The notes under the pieces: generated by a model
What the model was told of the DNA's origin: nothing
The model's database searches: none
What the model saw: only the letters and a program-made list of their open reading frames with translations
Translations under genes and position numbers: made by a program
Shown here: positions 19,171-28,150 of the stretch, one piece after another
How the letters are laid out: each line of letters opens with the position of its first letter
Position numbering within the stretch: the stretch's first letter is position 1
NCBI GenBank assembly: GCA_964489425.1
Contig: CAZAYP010000022.1
Coordinates: forward strand, 16,174 to 72,417
DNA: 56,244 nucleotides
DNA from: CAZAYP01 sp964489425 [NCBI: uncultured Verrucomicrobiota bacterium]
Lineage (GTDB): Bacteria > Verrucomicrobiota > Kiritimatiellia > RZYC01
Direction of reading: 5' to 3'

Positions 19171-20509
19171 CCATCCTGCCGCCCCGCCGGCCCGCCTGCT
19201 GCTGCTCATCAACCCGGGCCAACTCAGCCGCTACTACATGCTCGGGCTGGCCCGCGCCGCGCGGCAGCTTGGACTGGCCGTGGTGGAATGGGAGCTGGAG
19301 CCGATCTGGCGCCAACTGACGGCGGACCCGCGCGGCACCAGCCAACGCCTGGCCGACCAGGCCCGGCGCGAGCAAGTCGGCGCGGTGCTCGGCTACATTT
19401 TCAACCCGATGATCGGACCGCCGGTCAAGGCGGCCGACGGCCGGCTCCAAGGTCTCTTTGAAGCGCTGGGGATTCCCTGCCTCATGTTCTGGACCGATCA
19501 TCCCCAGCGGATTGCCAACCGGGCCGGGCTCAAGCCGGTGCTGCGCGACCTGCTGGCCAGCGCCAACCATCATCACCTGCTGAAAAGCCAGCCGGCCGCG
19601 GACGAGCTGCACGCCATGGCCGGCTGGCAAAGCTGCCACGCCGTGCCGGTCGCCGAGGATGCGCCCGCGGACCTGCCGCCGCCCAAGCCGCGGGATTTTG
19701 ACATCGTGGCCATTTCCGGCTGGCTGAAACCGCTGCCGGAAGGCCTCGCGCCGTTGCTGGCGCATGATCGGCCGGACCCCGCGCAAATCCTGGGCGTGGT
19801 CGCCGACCAGGTGCGCGGGCAATTGAAGGACCTGTGGGCCAGCGCCGCGCCGCCGGCCATCCAACCCCACCTGGGCGGCCTGGGCGAGGAGTGGGTCGAA
19901 GCGCTGCGCGCGGATCCCAAGCGCGCCCCGTTCCGGCACTGGGCCGGCCTGGAAACCGCCCATCCCGAGGCCGCCGGCTTTTTGCGGTCCCACCCGGCCT
20001 TGTATTTCGATGCGGGCGAAATCCTGTGGGAGTTCGGCAACTGGGAACGGGCGTTTGTGCTGCAATACCTGGCCCGGTATTTCCGCGTGGGCTTGTTCGG
20101 CACGGCCAGCCCAACGGACGACCGGCCCGTGGGCGCCTGGGTTCCCTATGAGCAGCAGGCCGCGGTCTATCGCCGCGGGCGGCTGGCGCTCAACATTTCC
20201 GGCGGCTGGGAAGCCGAAGGCATCACCCACAAGCCGTTTCAAATCGCGGCCAGCGGGGTGCCCATGCTGCATGATTTCCAGTACGGCATGGCCGAGTGTT
20301 TTGCGCCGGGCCGGGAGGTGCTCATGTTCCGTTCGCCGGCCGAGGCGCGCGAACTGGCGCACGACCTGCTGGGCCACCCGCAGCGCGCCGCGGCCCTGGG
20401 CGCGGCGGCGCATCACCGCGTGGTGACGGAACATGGCTGGATCCACCGCCTGCCGCGCATGTTGGCCAGCGCCGGCTTGTCCCTCGAACCCTTCCGCAAC
20501 CCGGCATGA
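19163..20509 (+). CDS. CgeB-like glycosyltransferase family protein
   Basis: A 448-aa cytosolic protein with no signal peptide. The N-terminal half begins with a hydrophobic beta strand (RLLLLINPGQLSRYYMLGLA) and contains FWTDHP, typical of DUF3880/CgeB proteins. The C-terminal part matches the Glyco_trans_1_2 fold: LNISGGWEAEGITHKPFQIAASG, where a Glu and a Gly-rich turn normally hold the nucleotide sugar, then REVLMFRSPAEARELAHDLL. Such enzymes glycosylate surface polymers, flagellin or spore coats; the acceptor here is unknown. The ATG overlaps the histidine kinase stop, and the next gene is a paralogue overlapping by four bases. Confidence 0.85.
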   Translation: MPDHPAAPPARLLLLINPGQLSRYYMLGLARAARQLGLAVVEWELEPIWRQLTADPRGTSQRLADQARREQVGAVLGYIFNPMIGPPVKAADGRLQGLFEALGIPCLMFWTDHPQRIANRAGLKPVLRDLLASANHHHLLKSQPAADELHAMAGWQSCHAVPVAEDAPADLPPPKPRDFDIVAISGWLKPLPEGLAPLLAHDRPDPAQILGVVADQVRGQLKDLWASAAPPAIQPHLGGLGEEWVEALRADPKRAPFRHWAGLETAHPEAAGFLRSHPALYFDAGEILWEFGNWERAFVLQYLARYFRVGLFGTASPTDDRPVGAWVPYEQQAAVYRRGRLALNISGGWEAEGITHKPFQIAASGVPMLHDFQYGMAECFAPGREVLMFRSPAEARELAHDLLGHPQRAAALGAAAHHRVVTEHGWIHRLPRMLASAGLSLEPFRNPA

Positions 20510-21852
20510 GCCCCGCGCGGCCCTTGAGCATCCTGTCGTTCACGGCGCACGGGGTCGCCGCGCCCCACGCGCTCCGGGATATCCAGGACGCCCTGGCCCG
20601 GCACGGGCACCAGGTGCAGGTCCAGGACATTGCCGCCCTGCCCGGATATTACGAGCAGGTAGTGGCGATCACCGACGCCCTGGTGACGGTGGAACCGGAG
20701 GCCGTGGTGACGCTCGACCACATCGGCCTGGTGCCGCAGGTGCTGCCCCTGCTGGCCCGCCGCCCGCGGGTAATCTCATGGTTTTTTGACAATCCCCTGA
20801 ACTTCCTGACCCCGGACCATCTCAGCCTAGAGCCGTTGTACGACATCTTCTGCTGGGACGAGCACTACGTCCCCCGCCTGCGCGAGATGGGATTCACCCG
20901 CGTGACCCACCAGCCGTTTGCCACCAACCCGCGGGTCTATAGGCCGGAACCCGGATCAGGATTCGATTATGACATCTCGTTCGTGGGCTCGTTCTCGCCC
21001 GCGCGGCGCGACGTCCTCGGGGAGTTGGGGCAACGCGGCCTGACCATCCACGTGTTTGGGGGCGAGGAATGGCGCCTGAACGCGGGGCGCGGCATCGTGT
21101 TTCACGGCGCGGCGGACAACCGCCGTGACTGTCCGCGCATTTACAGCCGCTCCAAAATCAATTTGAACATCACCAATCCCCAGTTGGTCACGGCCCTGCC
21201 GATGCGCGTCTTCGACGTGCTGGCTTGCGGCGGGTTCCTGCTGACCGACGACAAGCCCGCGGCGCACGCCCTGTTCCAGCCCGGCCGGGAGTTGGCAATC
21301 TACCGCGACACCGCGGACCTTGCGCACCAAATCAGCCATTACCTGGCCCATGACGAGGAGCGCCGCGCCATCGGCCTGGCGGGATACCACCGGGTGCTGG
21401 CCGCGCACACGTTCGACCTCGTGGCGCCGCGCCTGCTCGCCGGCGTGCTGGCCGCGCGCGATGCCGTCCCCCTGCCGCGCCTGGCGCCCGACCAGGCCGC
21501 GCGCGGCCTGTGGCTCACGGGGCTTGCCTATCTCAAGCAGGGGCGCCTGGAGCCAGCCTACCCGCGGATCATGGAAGCGCTGCGGCTGGGCCCGGCCGAC
21601 GCCAAGATGCTGGTGGCGGCGGCGGCGCTCGCAGCTTGCGCCGAGCAACCCGGCGCCCTGCGCTCCTGCCGTGAAAGCCTTGAACGCCTGGGCAGCGACT
21701 GGGCGCCGCTGGTGGCCGGCTGGTCCGGCCCGGACGCCTTGCGCCACCCGCCCGACACCTGGGCCCGAATGTACCGCATGATGTACCCGGACCTTGCCGT
21801 GCAGCCCGACGGCCACATTGCCGGCTGGCAGCCACGTCCCGGCGCCGGCTGA
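20506..21852 (+). CDS. CgeB-like glycosyltransferase, paralogue of the preceding gene
   Basis: The start at ATG 20506 overlaps the preceding stop (ATGA). The 448-aa protein has the same layout: an N-terminal Rossmann-like part with ISWFFDNPLNF, then the sugar-nucleotide domain with SKINLNITNPQL, FDVLACGGFLLTDD and RELAIYRDTADLA. About 100 residues at the C-terminus are helical with TPR-like character (AYLKQGRLEPAYPRIMEALR). Known CgeB-like proteins act in surface glycosylation; the sugar and acceptor cannot be read from sequence. The tandem pair behind a hybrid kinase suggests regulated surface modification. Confidence 0.85.
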   Translation: MSPARPLSILSFTAHGVAAPHALRDIQDALARHGHQVQVQDIAALPGYYEQVVAITDALVTVEPEAVVTLDHIGLVPQVLPLLARRPRVISWFFDNPLNFLTPDHLSLEPLYDIFCWDEHYVPRLREMGFTRVTHQPFATNPRVYRPEPGSGFDYDISFVGSFSPARRDVLGELGQRGLTIHVFGGEEWRLNAGRGIVFHGAADNRRDCPRIYSRSKINLNITNPQLVTALPMRVFDVLACGGFLLTDDKPAAHALFQPGRELAIYRDTADLAHQISHYLAHDEERRAIGLAGYHRVLAAHTFDLVAPRLLAGVLAARDAVPLPRLAPDQAARGLWLTGLAYLKQGRLEPAYPRIMEALRLGPADAKMLVAAAALAACAEQPGALRSCRESLERLGSDWAPLVAGWSGPDALRHPPDTWARMYRMMYPDLAVQPDGHIAGWQPRPGAG

Positions 21853-21891
21853 TTTTGGGGGCGGGGCGGCGGCGCGGGCGGGAACCTGCAT

Positions 21892-21941
21892 TTTTCCAAT
21901 GTTTGGAAAACCGGGGCTTGTTTTTTCCAATGTTTGGAAAA
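21892..21941. repeat. Paired TTTTCCAA palindromes, copy 1
   Basis: Two identical 19-base palindromes, TTTTCCAATGTTTGGAAAA, at 21892-21910 and 21923-21941, are separated by 12 bases (31 bases centre to centre). They lie in the gap between two convergent genes. The same unit with identical spacing occurs inside the coding sequence at 48345-48394. Confidence 0.85.
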
Positions 21942-21959
21942 CCGCCGCCGGCGCGCGCA

Positions 21960-23393
21960 TCAGAACTGGAAGTAGATGTAGGGCGAGTCCATGTTGACGG
22001 CCAGCAGCGTCACGGCCAGCAGCACCAGGGCCAGGCCGACCACGCGCACCGTCCAGGGCCAGCGCCGCACCCGGGCGTCCAGGTCCCAGTATTCCTGGAG
22101 ACACTCCACGGTCATCCAGATCGCCGTGATCGCCGCAAAAATGGCGAAGAAAAACCAATCGGTGCCGGCCGGGGTGGCGGACTGCAGGCCGAACAGCGCC
22201 TGGAACATGCGGCCCGCAGCGGCCAGGTCCGGCGACCGGAAAAACACGCCGCTGAGGCTGGTGCATAAGATCGTGGCGCAAATGGACAGCAGCAGCAGGG
22301 GGGTCATGCGGCGCACCTTGGGGGCCTTGATGCCGCGGCTGCGCCGCGCATACTTCCACGCGTAGTAGAGCGCCAGCATCACGGCGTGGTACATGCCCCA
22401 CAGCACGAAATGCCAGCTGGCGCCGTGCCAGAGACCGCACAGGATGAGCACCAGGCCGCCGTTGAACGCGGCCCGCGCCCCGCCTTTCCGGAACCCGCCG
22501 AGCGGCTGGAACACGTAGTCGCGCATCCAGCCGGTGAGGGTCATGTGCCAGCGGTTCCAGAAGTCGGCGATGGAATGGGCCACCAGCGGGCGGTTGAAGT
22601 TCTCCGTCAAGTTCACGCCGAACAGGCGGGCCGACCCGATGGCAATGTCCACGTACCCGGCGAAATCAAAGTAGATTTGGAACCCGAACGCCAGCAGCCC
22701 GGTCCAGACCGTGAGCGGGGAGTAAGCGTCCGGGTTGGCGAACACGGCGTTGGCGACGATGGCGTAGCGGTCGGCCAGCACCAGCTTGCGGAACAGGCCG
22801 AAGATGATGCGCATGATGCCGTAGGACCAGTCGTCGAACGTGACCCGGCGGAACACCTTGAGCTGCGGCAGCAGGTGGGTGGCGCGCTCGATCGGGCCGG
22901 CCACCAACTGCGGGAAAAAAGAGACATAGAGGGCGAACAGCAGCAGGTCGCGCTCGGCCGGGAACTGGCGACGGTAAACCTGGATCGTGTAGCTCATGGT
23001 CTGGAAGGTGTAGAAGGAGATGCCCGCCGGCAGCAGGATGTTCCACGGCACCCATGTCACCTCGAACCCCAGCAGGTTGGCCAGGCCGTACATGTTGTCG
23101 CGGAAAAAGTCGGCGTACTTGAAAAAGCCCAGCAGGCCAAGGTTGCCGATGATGCTGATCAGCAGAATGCCGCGGCGCCGCCGCGGATCGGCGCAGCGCT
23201 CGAGCCACAGCCCCACGCCATAGTCCATGACCGTGGACACCAGCAGCAGGGTGCCGTAGATGGCGTGCGCCCAGCAGTAGAAGACGTAGCTGGCGATCAG
23301 CAGCATGATCTGGCGGCCGCGCGGCGGCAGGAGCGCGAACAGCGCCAGCACGATCACCAGGAACACGCCGTAGGTGTAGGTGTTGAACCACAT
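21960..23393 (-). CDS. MBOAT-family O-acyltransferase (AlgI-like)
   Basis: A 477-aa integral membrane protein with about ten or more hydrophobic segments, starting with YTYGVFLVIVLALFALLP. The MBOAT features are present: RWHMTLTGWMRDYVF and the catalytic His region GLWHGASWHFVLWG. AlgI-type proteins move acyl groups, usually acetyl, across the inner membrane for transfer to extracellular polysaccharides. It starts two bases after the stop of the SGNH-like gene upstream, the normal partner in AlgI/AlgJ-type systems. Two glycosyltransferases and a polysaccharide deacetylase also lie within 10 kb. The modified polymer is unknown. Confidence 0.93.
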   Translation of the reverse strand: MWFNTYTYGVFLVIVLALFALLPPRGRQIMLLIASYVFYCWAHAIYGTLLLVSTVMDYGVGLWLERCADPRRRRGILLISIIGNLGLLGFFKYADFFRDNMYGLANLLGFEVTWVPWNILLPAGISFYTFQTMSYTIQVYRRQFPAERDLLLFALYVSFFPQLVAGPIERATHLLPQLKVFRRVTFDDWSYGIMRIIFGLFRKLVLADRYAIVANAVFANPDAYSPLTVWTGLLAFGFQIYFDFAGYVDIAIGSARLFGVNLTENFNRPLVAHSIADFWNRWHMTLTGWMRDYVFQPLGGFRKGGARAAFNGGLVLILCGLWHGASWHFVLWGMYHAVMLALYYAWKYARRSRGIKAPKVRRMTPLLLLSICATILCTSLSGVFFRSPDLAAAGRMFQALFGLQSATPAGTDWFFFAIFAAITAIWMTVECLQEYWDLDARVRRWPWTVRVVGLALVLLAVTLLAVNMDSPYIYFQF

Positions 23394-23395
23394 GG

Positions 23396-24451
23396 CTACG
23401 GCGCGAGGCTCCCGGCGATGCGGTCCGCCAGCAGTTCGGACAACCGGTGATGGTTGTCGGCGTTAAAGTGGCTGCTGGTCACGAAGTCCTGCGGCGGCAG
23501 CGCGGAGGTCAGGTCCCAGCACGTCATGCCCTGCTCAGCGGCGGCGGCCGTGACCGCGTCCTGGAACTGCTGCTGCCAGAGAACGCGCTTGTCCCGCTCC
23601 GCCAACCGCAGGGGGGCCGTGGCCACGAACACCCGGGACGTGAGCGGCGCCAACTGCGCCAGGTACTCGCGCAACATGGTGGTGGAGTGGTCATCGAACA
23701 CGAACTTGGGCGGCGGGAAGCGGGGCATGGGCAACTGCAGCGGCCGATACGTGGCGCCGCTCTTGATATCCCAGGCGCGGTACGGGACATTGGGCGCGTA
23801 GAACACTGTCTGCAGCCGCGGGAACCGCACGTCCAGCCACGACCACAGGTAGTCGCGGAACCGCAGCAAGGCCAGGTGATCGTGGGCGCTGGCGGTGAGG
23901 AACTCCTCGAGTTTGAAGTGGCGGCGGTAAAAAGCCCACGGCAAATGGCGGAGCACCCGCCAGCGGGTGACCAGGCGTGGCACATCCGTGCGGCCGTGGG
24001 CCAGGCCCTGGTCAAAGTTCTCGGCCCGGAAATCAGCGTAGCCCACCACGGTCAGCACCACCGGCGGCGGGTCATCCCGCAGCAGCGAGGCCAGCAGCAT
24101 GTACTCCATGTGGGTCACGCCGTCGATAGACAGGTTCATGACCACCCAGTTGGTGTGGCCGCCGGCCTGGCGGCGGTTGAGCGCCTCGCCCAGCAGGGCC
24201 GGGTAGCTGCGCTCGGCGCGTTCCTCGCCGGCATAGCCCTGCGAGTTGGACAACAGCACCAGCCGGGTGGCCCCGGGAGCGGCCCGCAACCCCGCCAGGT
24301 ACTCGGGCCAGCCGCGGAACCGGTACTCGTTACGGATCGCGCCGCTGCAGTCCGGCACGTGCGGCAGCAGCCGGCGCGCGGCCAGATTGGCGGCCAGCAG
24401 GACCGCCAGGAACAGGATAACCGCCAGGATGAACTTGCGCTGCATGGCCAT
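23396..24451 (-). CDS. SGNH-hydrolase-like membrane-anchored protein, partner of MBOAT
   Basis: I place the start at ATG 24451 (ATG 24445 is also possible), giving 351 aa with an N-terminal signal anchor (FILAVILFLAVLLAANLAA). The motif LLSNSQGYAGEE resembles block I of SGNH/GDSL esterases, with Ser in SNSQG, and SHFNADNHHRLSELLADRI near the C-terminus offers the Asp/His pair. Paired with AlgI-like MBOAT proteins, such AlgJ/AlgX-type proteins carry out the periplasmic acetyl transfer. The gene runs directly into the MBOAT gene. Family assignment is by motif and context; the exact subfamily is uncertain. Confidence 0.8.
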   Translation of the reverse strand: MAMQRKFILAVILFLAVLLAANLAARRLLPHVPDCSGAIRNEYRFRGWPEYLAGLRAAPGATRLVLLSNSQGYAGEERAERSYPALLGEALNRRQAGGHTNWVVMNLSIDGVTHMEYMLLASLLRDDPPPVVLTVVGYADFRAENFDQGLAHGRTDVPRLVTRWRVLRHLPWAFYRRHFKLEEFLTASAHDHLALLRFRDYLWSWLDVRFPRLQTVFYAPNVPYRAWDIKSGATYRPLQLPMPRFPPPKFVFDDHSTTMLREYLAQLAPLTSRVFVATAPLRLAERDKRVLWQQQFQDAVTAAAAEQGMTCWDLTSALPPQDFVTSSHFNADNHHRLSELLADRIAGSLAP

Positions 24452-24495
24452 GGTCCACGCCGCGGACGACCCCGGGGCGCCACGCCCCGCGGGCC

Positions 24496-24855
24496 TTATC
24501 GGGCGAACGCCCGCAGCACGTCCAGCGCCTTGTCGCGGGTGGGCGCCATGCTGAGCTTGCGGTCCAAGCCCAGCAGCTTCAGGATCTCGAGGATCTTGGG
24601 GGAGATCTGGGCGTACACGACCCGGCCGTTCACTTTTTTGCAGGCCGACTGGTAGTAATTGAGCTGGCCCAGGGACGCGCTGTTCATATATTCCAGCTCG
24701 CTGCAATCCACCAGCAGGCGGATGTGGGCCGAGGCGCACAGCGTGTCCATGGCTTTCTTGAACGTGGGGAATGCGGCGGTGTCCAGCGCGCCGGACAGCT
24801 GGACGATTTCGATCCCGTCAACTTGTTCCTGGGTCAGTCGGAACGATGCTTGCAT
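24496..24855 (-). CDS. STAS-domain anti-sigma factor antagonist
   Basis: A 119-aa single-domain protein of SpoIIAA/RsbV type: GIEIVQLSGALDTAAFPTFK, LLVDCSELEYMNSASLGQL, where a Ser in MNSASLG is in the place of the phosphorylated Ser, and YAQISPKILEILKLLGLDRK. Such antagonists bind kinase/anti-sigma factors and release sigma factors, or act as partner switches for other targets. No cognate kinase or phosphatase is adjacent. It lies 44 bases upstream of the SGNH gene on the same strand and could control the acylation genes, but that is inference. GGAGAA precedes the start. Confidence 0.9.
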   Translation of the reverse strand: MQASFRLTQEQVDGIEIVQLSGALDTAAFPTFKKAMDTLCASAHIRLLVDCSELEYMNSASLGQLNYYQSACKKVNGRVVYAQISPKILEILKLLGLDRKLSMAPTRDKALDVLRAFAR

Positions 24856-24889
24856 GTGGGTTCTCCTGTTTAATTAAGCCGGGTCGCGC

Positions 24890-26470
24890 TTATTGAAAGT
24901 CCAGGCAAAAGGCCAGTTCCGCGGCGACTGCGTCCGCGATCTGCCGCAGGACCAGGTCCGGGATCGGCTTGTTGACCCGGAGGATGGCGATGGACTTGGC
25001 GCCCTTGGAATCGTGCGGGTTGCGCACGTCATCAATGTTGACCCCGGCCACGGCCAGCGCGCTGCCGATCTGGCCCAGCACGCCGGGGCGGTCCGGGTAC
25101 ACGAACACGCCGGTGCACCCGCGCGGCTCGAAATAGAGCTTGTCGAAATCGTTGATGCGCGAAATCATCCGCACGCCCTCGGCCACGGTGCCGCGCAGGC
25201 TGGCATGGCGCAGCGTGTCGGCATCGATGCTGCCGGTGAGGTCCACGGTGATCGAGTTCTTGAACCCCTTGCGGTCGTCGGTCGGGCGGTTCTGGTACTC
25301 GATGCCGCGATCCTTGAGGTATTTCACCGCGGCGTGATAATCCATGGACCGGTCGAAATCCTCGCCCAGGGCCGCCACCATGGGCACGAGGAGCCACTGG
25401 GCAAAAGGCTTGAGCTCGCCGTAGAAGCTGGTTTCGATGAGCTTGAGCTGGGTGTCCGCGCCCACGCAGTGGCGGCAGAGCTTGGCCAGGGTGAACGCCA
25501 GTTCGCCGAACGCCGGGTCGAGGCCCTCCGGCACATCGCGGTTGACCACGTAGGCGCTGATGCCCTTTTCGTCGTACTCGATCAGCTGCTCGGCCGCGCG
25601 CCGCGCCGCGTTGGTGTTGGCTTCCACCGTGCTGGCGCCCAGGTGGGGCAGCATGAGGTCGGCGACGTCCGCGACGCTCTTGGGCCCGGGCTCGTCTTTG
25701 GGGTACACGTCGTTGAGGAACCGGAACCCGCGTTCCTTCTTGGCCCGCCGCAAGTCGTCCTCCTTGACGACGCCGGCGCGGGCGCAGTTGATCAGCGTGG
25801 CGCCTTTCTTCATCCGGCTCAGCAGGCTGTAATCGACCAGGCCGCGCGTGTCCTTGTTTTCGGGCAGGTGCAGGGTGATGTAGTCGGCCTGGGCGAACAA
25901 GGCCGGCAGCTCCAGGGTTTCCACGTCCAGTTCGCGCGCCTTGTCCGCGGCCAGCATGGGGTCATAGCCCAGCAGCTTGACCTCGAACCCGGCCAGGCGG
26001 CGGGCCACCAGCTTGCCGATGTAGCCCAGGCCCACGATGCCCACGGTTTTGCCGGTGATCTCGCGGCCCATGAACTTTTTCTTTTCCCACTGGCCGGCCC
26101 GGGTCAGGGGGTCGGCGGCCACCACGTGGCGCGCGTCGGCGAGCATCAGGGCCACCACTTCCTCGGCCACGGCGTTGGCGTTGGCGCCGGGGGTGTTCAT
26201 GACGTCCACGCCCCGCTTGCGGGCGTGCTTGGTGTCGATGTTGTCGTAGCCCGCGCCGGCGCGGATGACCACCTTGAGCTGCGGCAGCGAGTCCAGCACC
26301 GCGGACGTGACCTTTTCGCTGCGCACGACCAAAGCGTAGGTGTCCGGGTGTTGCGCCGCCAGCGCGGCCAGATCGGCGCTGTCGTCCTGGACCACGGTGT
26401 ACGCGCCATGCGCCTCCAGCGCCTTCCGGCACACATCTTCCAGCTTCGTGGGTATGAGCACTTTTTTCAT
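24890..26470 (-). CDS. serA: D-3-phosphoglycerate dehydrogenase
   Basis: A 526-aa long-form SerA. The Rossmann motif is GKTVGIVGLGYIGKLVARRL, the catalytic region includes NTPGANANAVAEE and the DYITLHLPENKDTRGLV segment, with the His in MLPHLGASTVEANTNAA. An intervening domain follows and the C-terminus is an ACT domain (~residues 450-526, with RPGVLGQIGSALAVAGVNI) that often binds serine as feedback inhibitor. It catalyses the first step of serine synthesis. ATG 26470 is the conserved start (MKKVLI). Confidence 0.96.
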   Translation of the reverse strand: MKKVLIPTKLEDVCRKALEAHGAYTVVQDDSADLAALAAQHPDTYALVVRSEKVTSAVLDSLPQLKVVIRAGAGYDNIDTKHARKRGVDVMNTPGANANAVAEEVVALMLADARHVVAADPLTRAGQWEKKKFMGREITGKTVGIVGLGYIGKLVARRLAGFEVKLLGYDPMLAADKARELDVETLELPALFAQADYITLHLPENKDTRGLVDYSLLSRMKKGATLINCARAGVVKEDDLRRAKKERGFRFLNDVYPKDEPGPKSVADVADLMLPHLGASTVEANTNAARRAAEQLIEYDEKGISAYVVNRDVPEGLDPAFGELAFTLAKLCRHCVGADTQLKLIETSFYGELKPFAQWLLVPMVAALGEDFDRSMDYHAAVKYLKDRGIEYQNRPTDDRKGFKNSITVDLTGSIDADTLRHASLRGTVAEGVRMISRINDFDKLYFEPRGCTGVFVYPDRPGVLGQIGSALAVAGVNIDDVRNPHDSKGAKSIAILRVNKPIPDLVLRQIADAVAAELAFCLDFQ

Positions 26471-26587
26471 GTTCAGCCGCCTTTCCCGTGGCGCCAAACC
26501 TTAATGGAGGCGGCGCCGGAAGTCAACCCGTGGGCGAGGTTGCGGGAAGCATTGTCATCCGGTGGCGGATGTGCCATGCTGGTTCCC

Positions 26588-27460
26588 ATGATGCAATCCC
26601 GGATGGTTGGTGTGGCGTTGATCGCGGGCCTCCTGGCTTCCTGCGCAGCGCAGGCCCAGCAACCCCTCACGGAAGTCCGCGGGACCAACACGTTCACCGC
26701 CGCCGTCCAGGGATACCTGCCCGGACCCAAGTACCTGCCCTACGATCCGGGATCCGACTCCGGCAAGCGCCTGGACGCGGCCGCCACGCACCTGGGCAGC
26801 ACCCTGGCGCTGGAATACCATCCCTTGCGCGGCACGCCGGTGGGCGGGTTCTTTATCTCCGCGGGCGGCGAAGCCGACCTGGTGGAGAACCAGGACCGCA
26901 GCCTGACCCATGCCGAGGACCTCCAGTACGGCGTGGGATGGTCGCTGCCGTATGCCCTGTTCGCGCGGTTTACGCACAACGACTACACGTTTCACGGCGA
27001 CTACGCCGACAGCGGCAAGCTGATCTGGCACGGGCTATCGGTCGGCGCCAGCCGCCTGGCTATTCCCTGGCCCGAATCCATGGACATCACCTGCAGCCCG
27101 GAATTCTATGTGTTTCCCCCGCACAACGAGTACGACCCCAACCCCGGGATCGACTTTGCGGACCGCGTCACGGCGCGCTACGCCATCGACCTGCGCCTGC
27201 TGGCGGCCTGGAAACAGCACCCCCAGGCCACGCTGGTGGCCCGGGTGTTCCTGCCGCTGGGCGATTCGCGGCCGCAAATCGCCTACAACTGGAAGGCCGA
27301 CTTCATCAGCGTGTTCTGGCAGGCCGGCCTGCGGTACCAACTGCCCTGGCGCCTGGATGCCGAGGTGGGCTACGCCGCGGAGGAGGATGCCGGAGGGTTG
27401 GCCGCCGGCGGCCGGCCGCGCAGCTACGGCTACCTGCAGCTGGCCTGGCGCTATCCGTAA
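26588..27460 (+). CDS. Exported protein, possible outer-membrane beta-barrel
   Basis: The start region has three in-frame ATGs (26576, 26588, 26591); 26588 gives a 290-aa protein with a signal peptide. The end of the signal reads LLASC, which fits a lipobox, but a cleavage at AQA just after is also possible. The mature part has alternating polar/hydrophobic strands with many aromatic residues (ISAGGEADLVEN, YALFARFTHNDYTF, YGYLQLAWRYP) and ends in an aromatic residue-rich strand, as in outer-membrane barrels. I cannot name a family. It is transcribed towards, and ends nine bases from, the convergent GT2 gene. Confidence 0.75.
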   Translation: MMQSRMVGVALIAGLLASCAAQAQQPLTEVRGTNTFTAAVQGYLPGPKYLPYDPGSDSGKRLDAAATHLGSTLALEYHPLRGTPVGGFFISAGGEADLVENQDRSLTHAEDLQYGVGWSLPYALFARFTHNDYTFHGDYADSGKLIWHGLSVGASRLAIPWPESMDITCSPEFYVFPPHNEYDPNPGIDFADRVTARYAIDLRLLAAWKQHPQATLVARVFLPLGDSRPQIAYNWKADFISVFWQAGLRYQLPWRLDAEVGYAAEEDAGGLAAGGRPRSYGYLQLAWRYP

Positions 27461-27469
27461 CGGCCAGGC

Positions 27470-28150
27470 TCAGCGCGGGCGGCGGTGGCGAAACCGCCAC
27501 AGCATGGCGTAAAACCGGAACGTGTCGCGCATGGGCCGGATCTTGCTCTTCTCCTCGCGGTAAATCGTACTGACCGGAACCGAGTCCATGCGGATGCCGC
27601 GCGCGGCGATCAGCAGCAGGATTTCCGACTCCGCGGCGAACCGCGGCGCGGCGGCCGTCACGAAAGGCAGCAGGTCCGTGCGGTACAGCCGGTAGCCACA
27701 CTGCGTATCCGGAACATACTGCTTCATGAGGCGGCTCAGGGACCAGCTCATGTACCAGTTGGTCAGCCGGCGCGGCAGGGGCATGTCCCGGGTGGCGGCC
27801 ATGCGGTTGCCGATCAACACCGGGATGCCGGTGCGCTCGTAGGCCTCGATGAACCGCGGGATCTCGTCCGGGTCGTGCTGGCCGTCGGCATCCAGGGTGA
27901 TGACCGCGTCCGCGCCGTACTCGAGGGCCTTGCTGAACCCCTGGCGCAACGCGTGGCCCTTGCCGCGGTTGGGCGTGTAGCGCAGCACCAGCGCGCCGGC
28001 CTGGTCGGCGACGACCGCGGTCTGGTCCGGGGAACCGTCATCCACGACAATCACCTCGGGCACGTGCCGCAGCACGCCGCGCACCACGGCGGCGATGCGG
28101 GTTTCCTCGCCGTAGGCCGGGATGACTGCGCAATATCGGTTTTTCTTCAT
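27470..28150 (-). CDS. Family 2 glycosyltransferase (dolichyl/polyprenyl-phosphate sugar synthase-like)
   Basis: The 226-aa protein shows the GT2 fold: YCAVIPAYGEE, VIVVDDGSPDQT with the UDP-binding Asp pair, then ITLDADGQHDPDEIPRF containing the DAD-type metal motif. It lacks membrane segments at the C-terminus. Proteins of this form transfer a sugar to a polyprenyl phosphate carrier. GGAGG lies just before the ATG at 28150, and the start overlaps the acyltransferase stop by four bases (ATGA), so both are likely translated together. Confidence 0.9.
   Translation of the reverse strand: MKKNRYCAVIPAYGEETRIAAVVRGVLRHVPEVIVVDDGSPDQTAVVADQAGALVLRYTPNRGKGHALRQGFSKALEYGADAVITLDADGQHDPDEIPRFIEAYERTGIPVLIGNRMAATRDMPLPRRLTNWYMSWSLSRLMKQYVPDTQCGYRLYRTDLLPFVTAAAPRFAAESEILLLIAARGIRMDSVPVSTIYREEKSKIRPMRDTFRFYAMLWRFRHRRPR

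Noticed and set aside
21853-21959. The twin palindromes as a simple terminator for the convergent genes
   Set aside because: The stems are AT-rich with symmetrical ends, and the same unit occurs inside a coding sequence at 48345, so termination is not the obvious role.
24893-26575. Long plus-strand extension upstream of the beta-barrel candidate
   Set aside because: It is antisense to serA. The true protein starts at about 26588, where a signal peptide appears.
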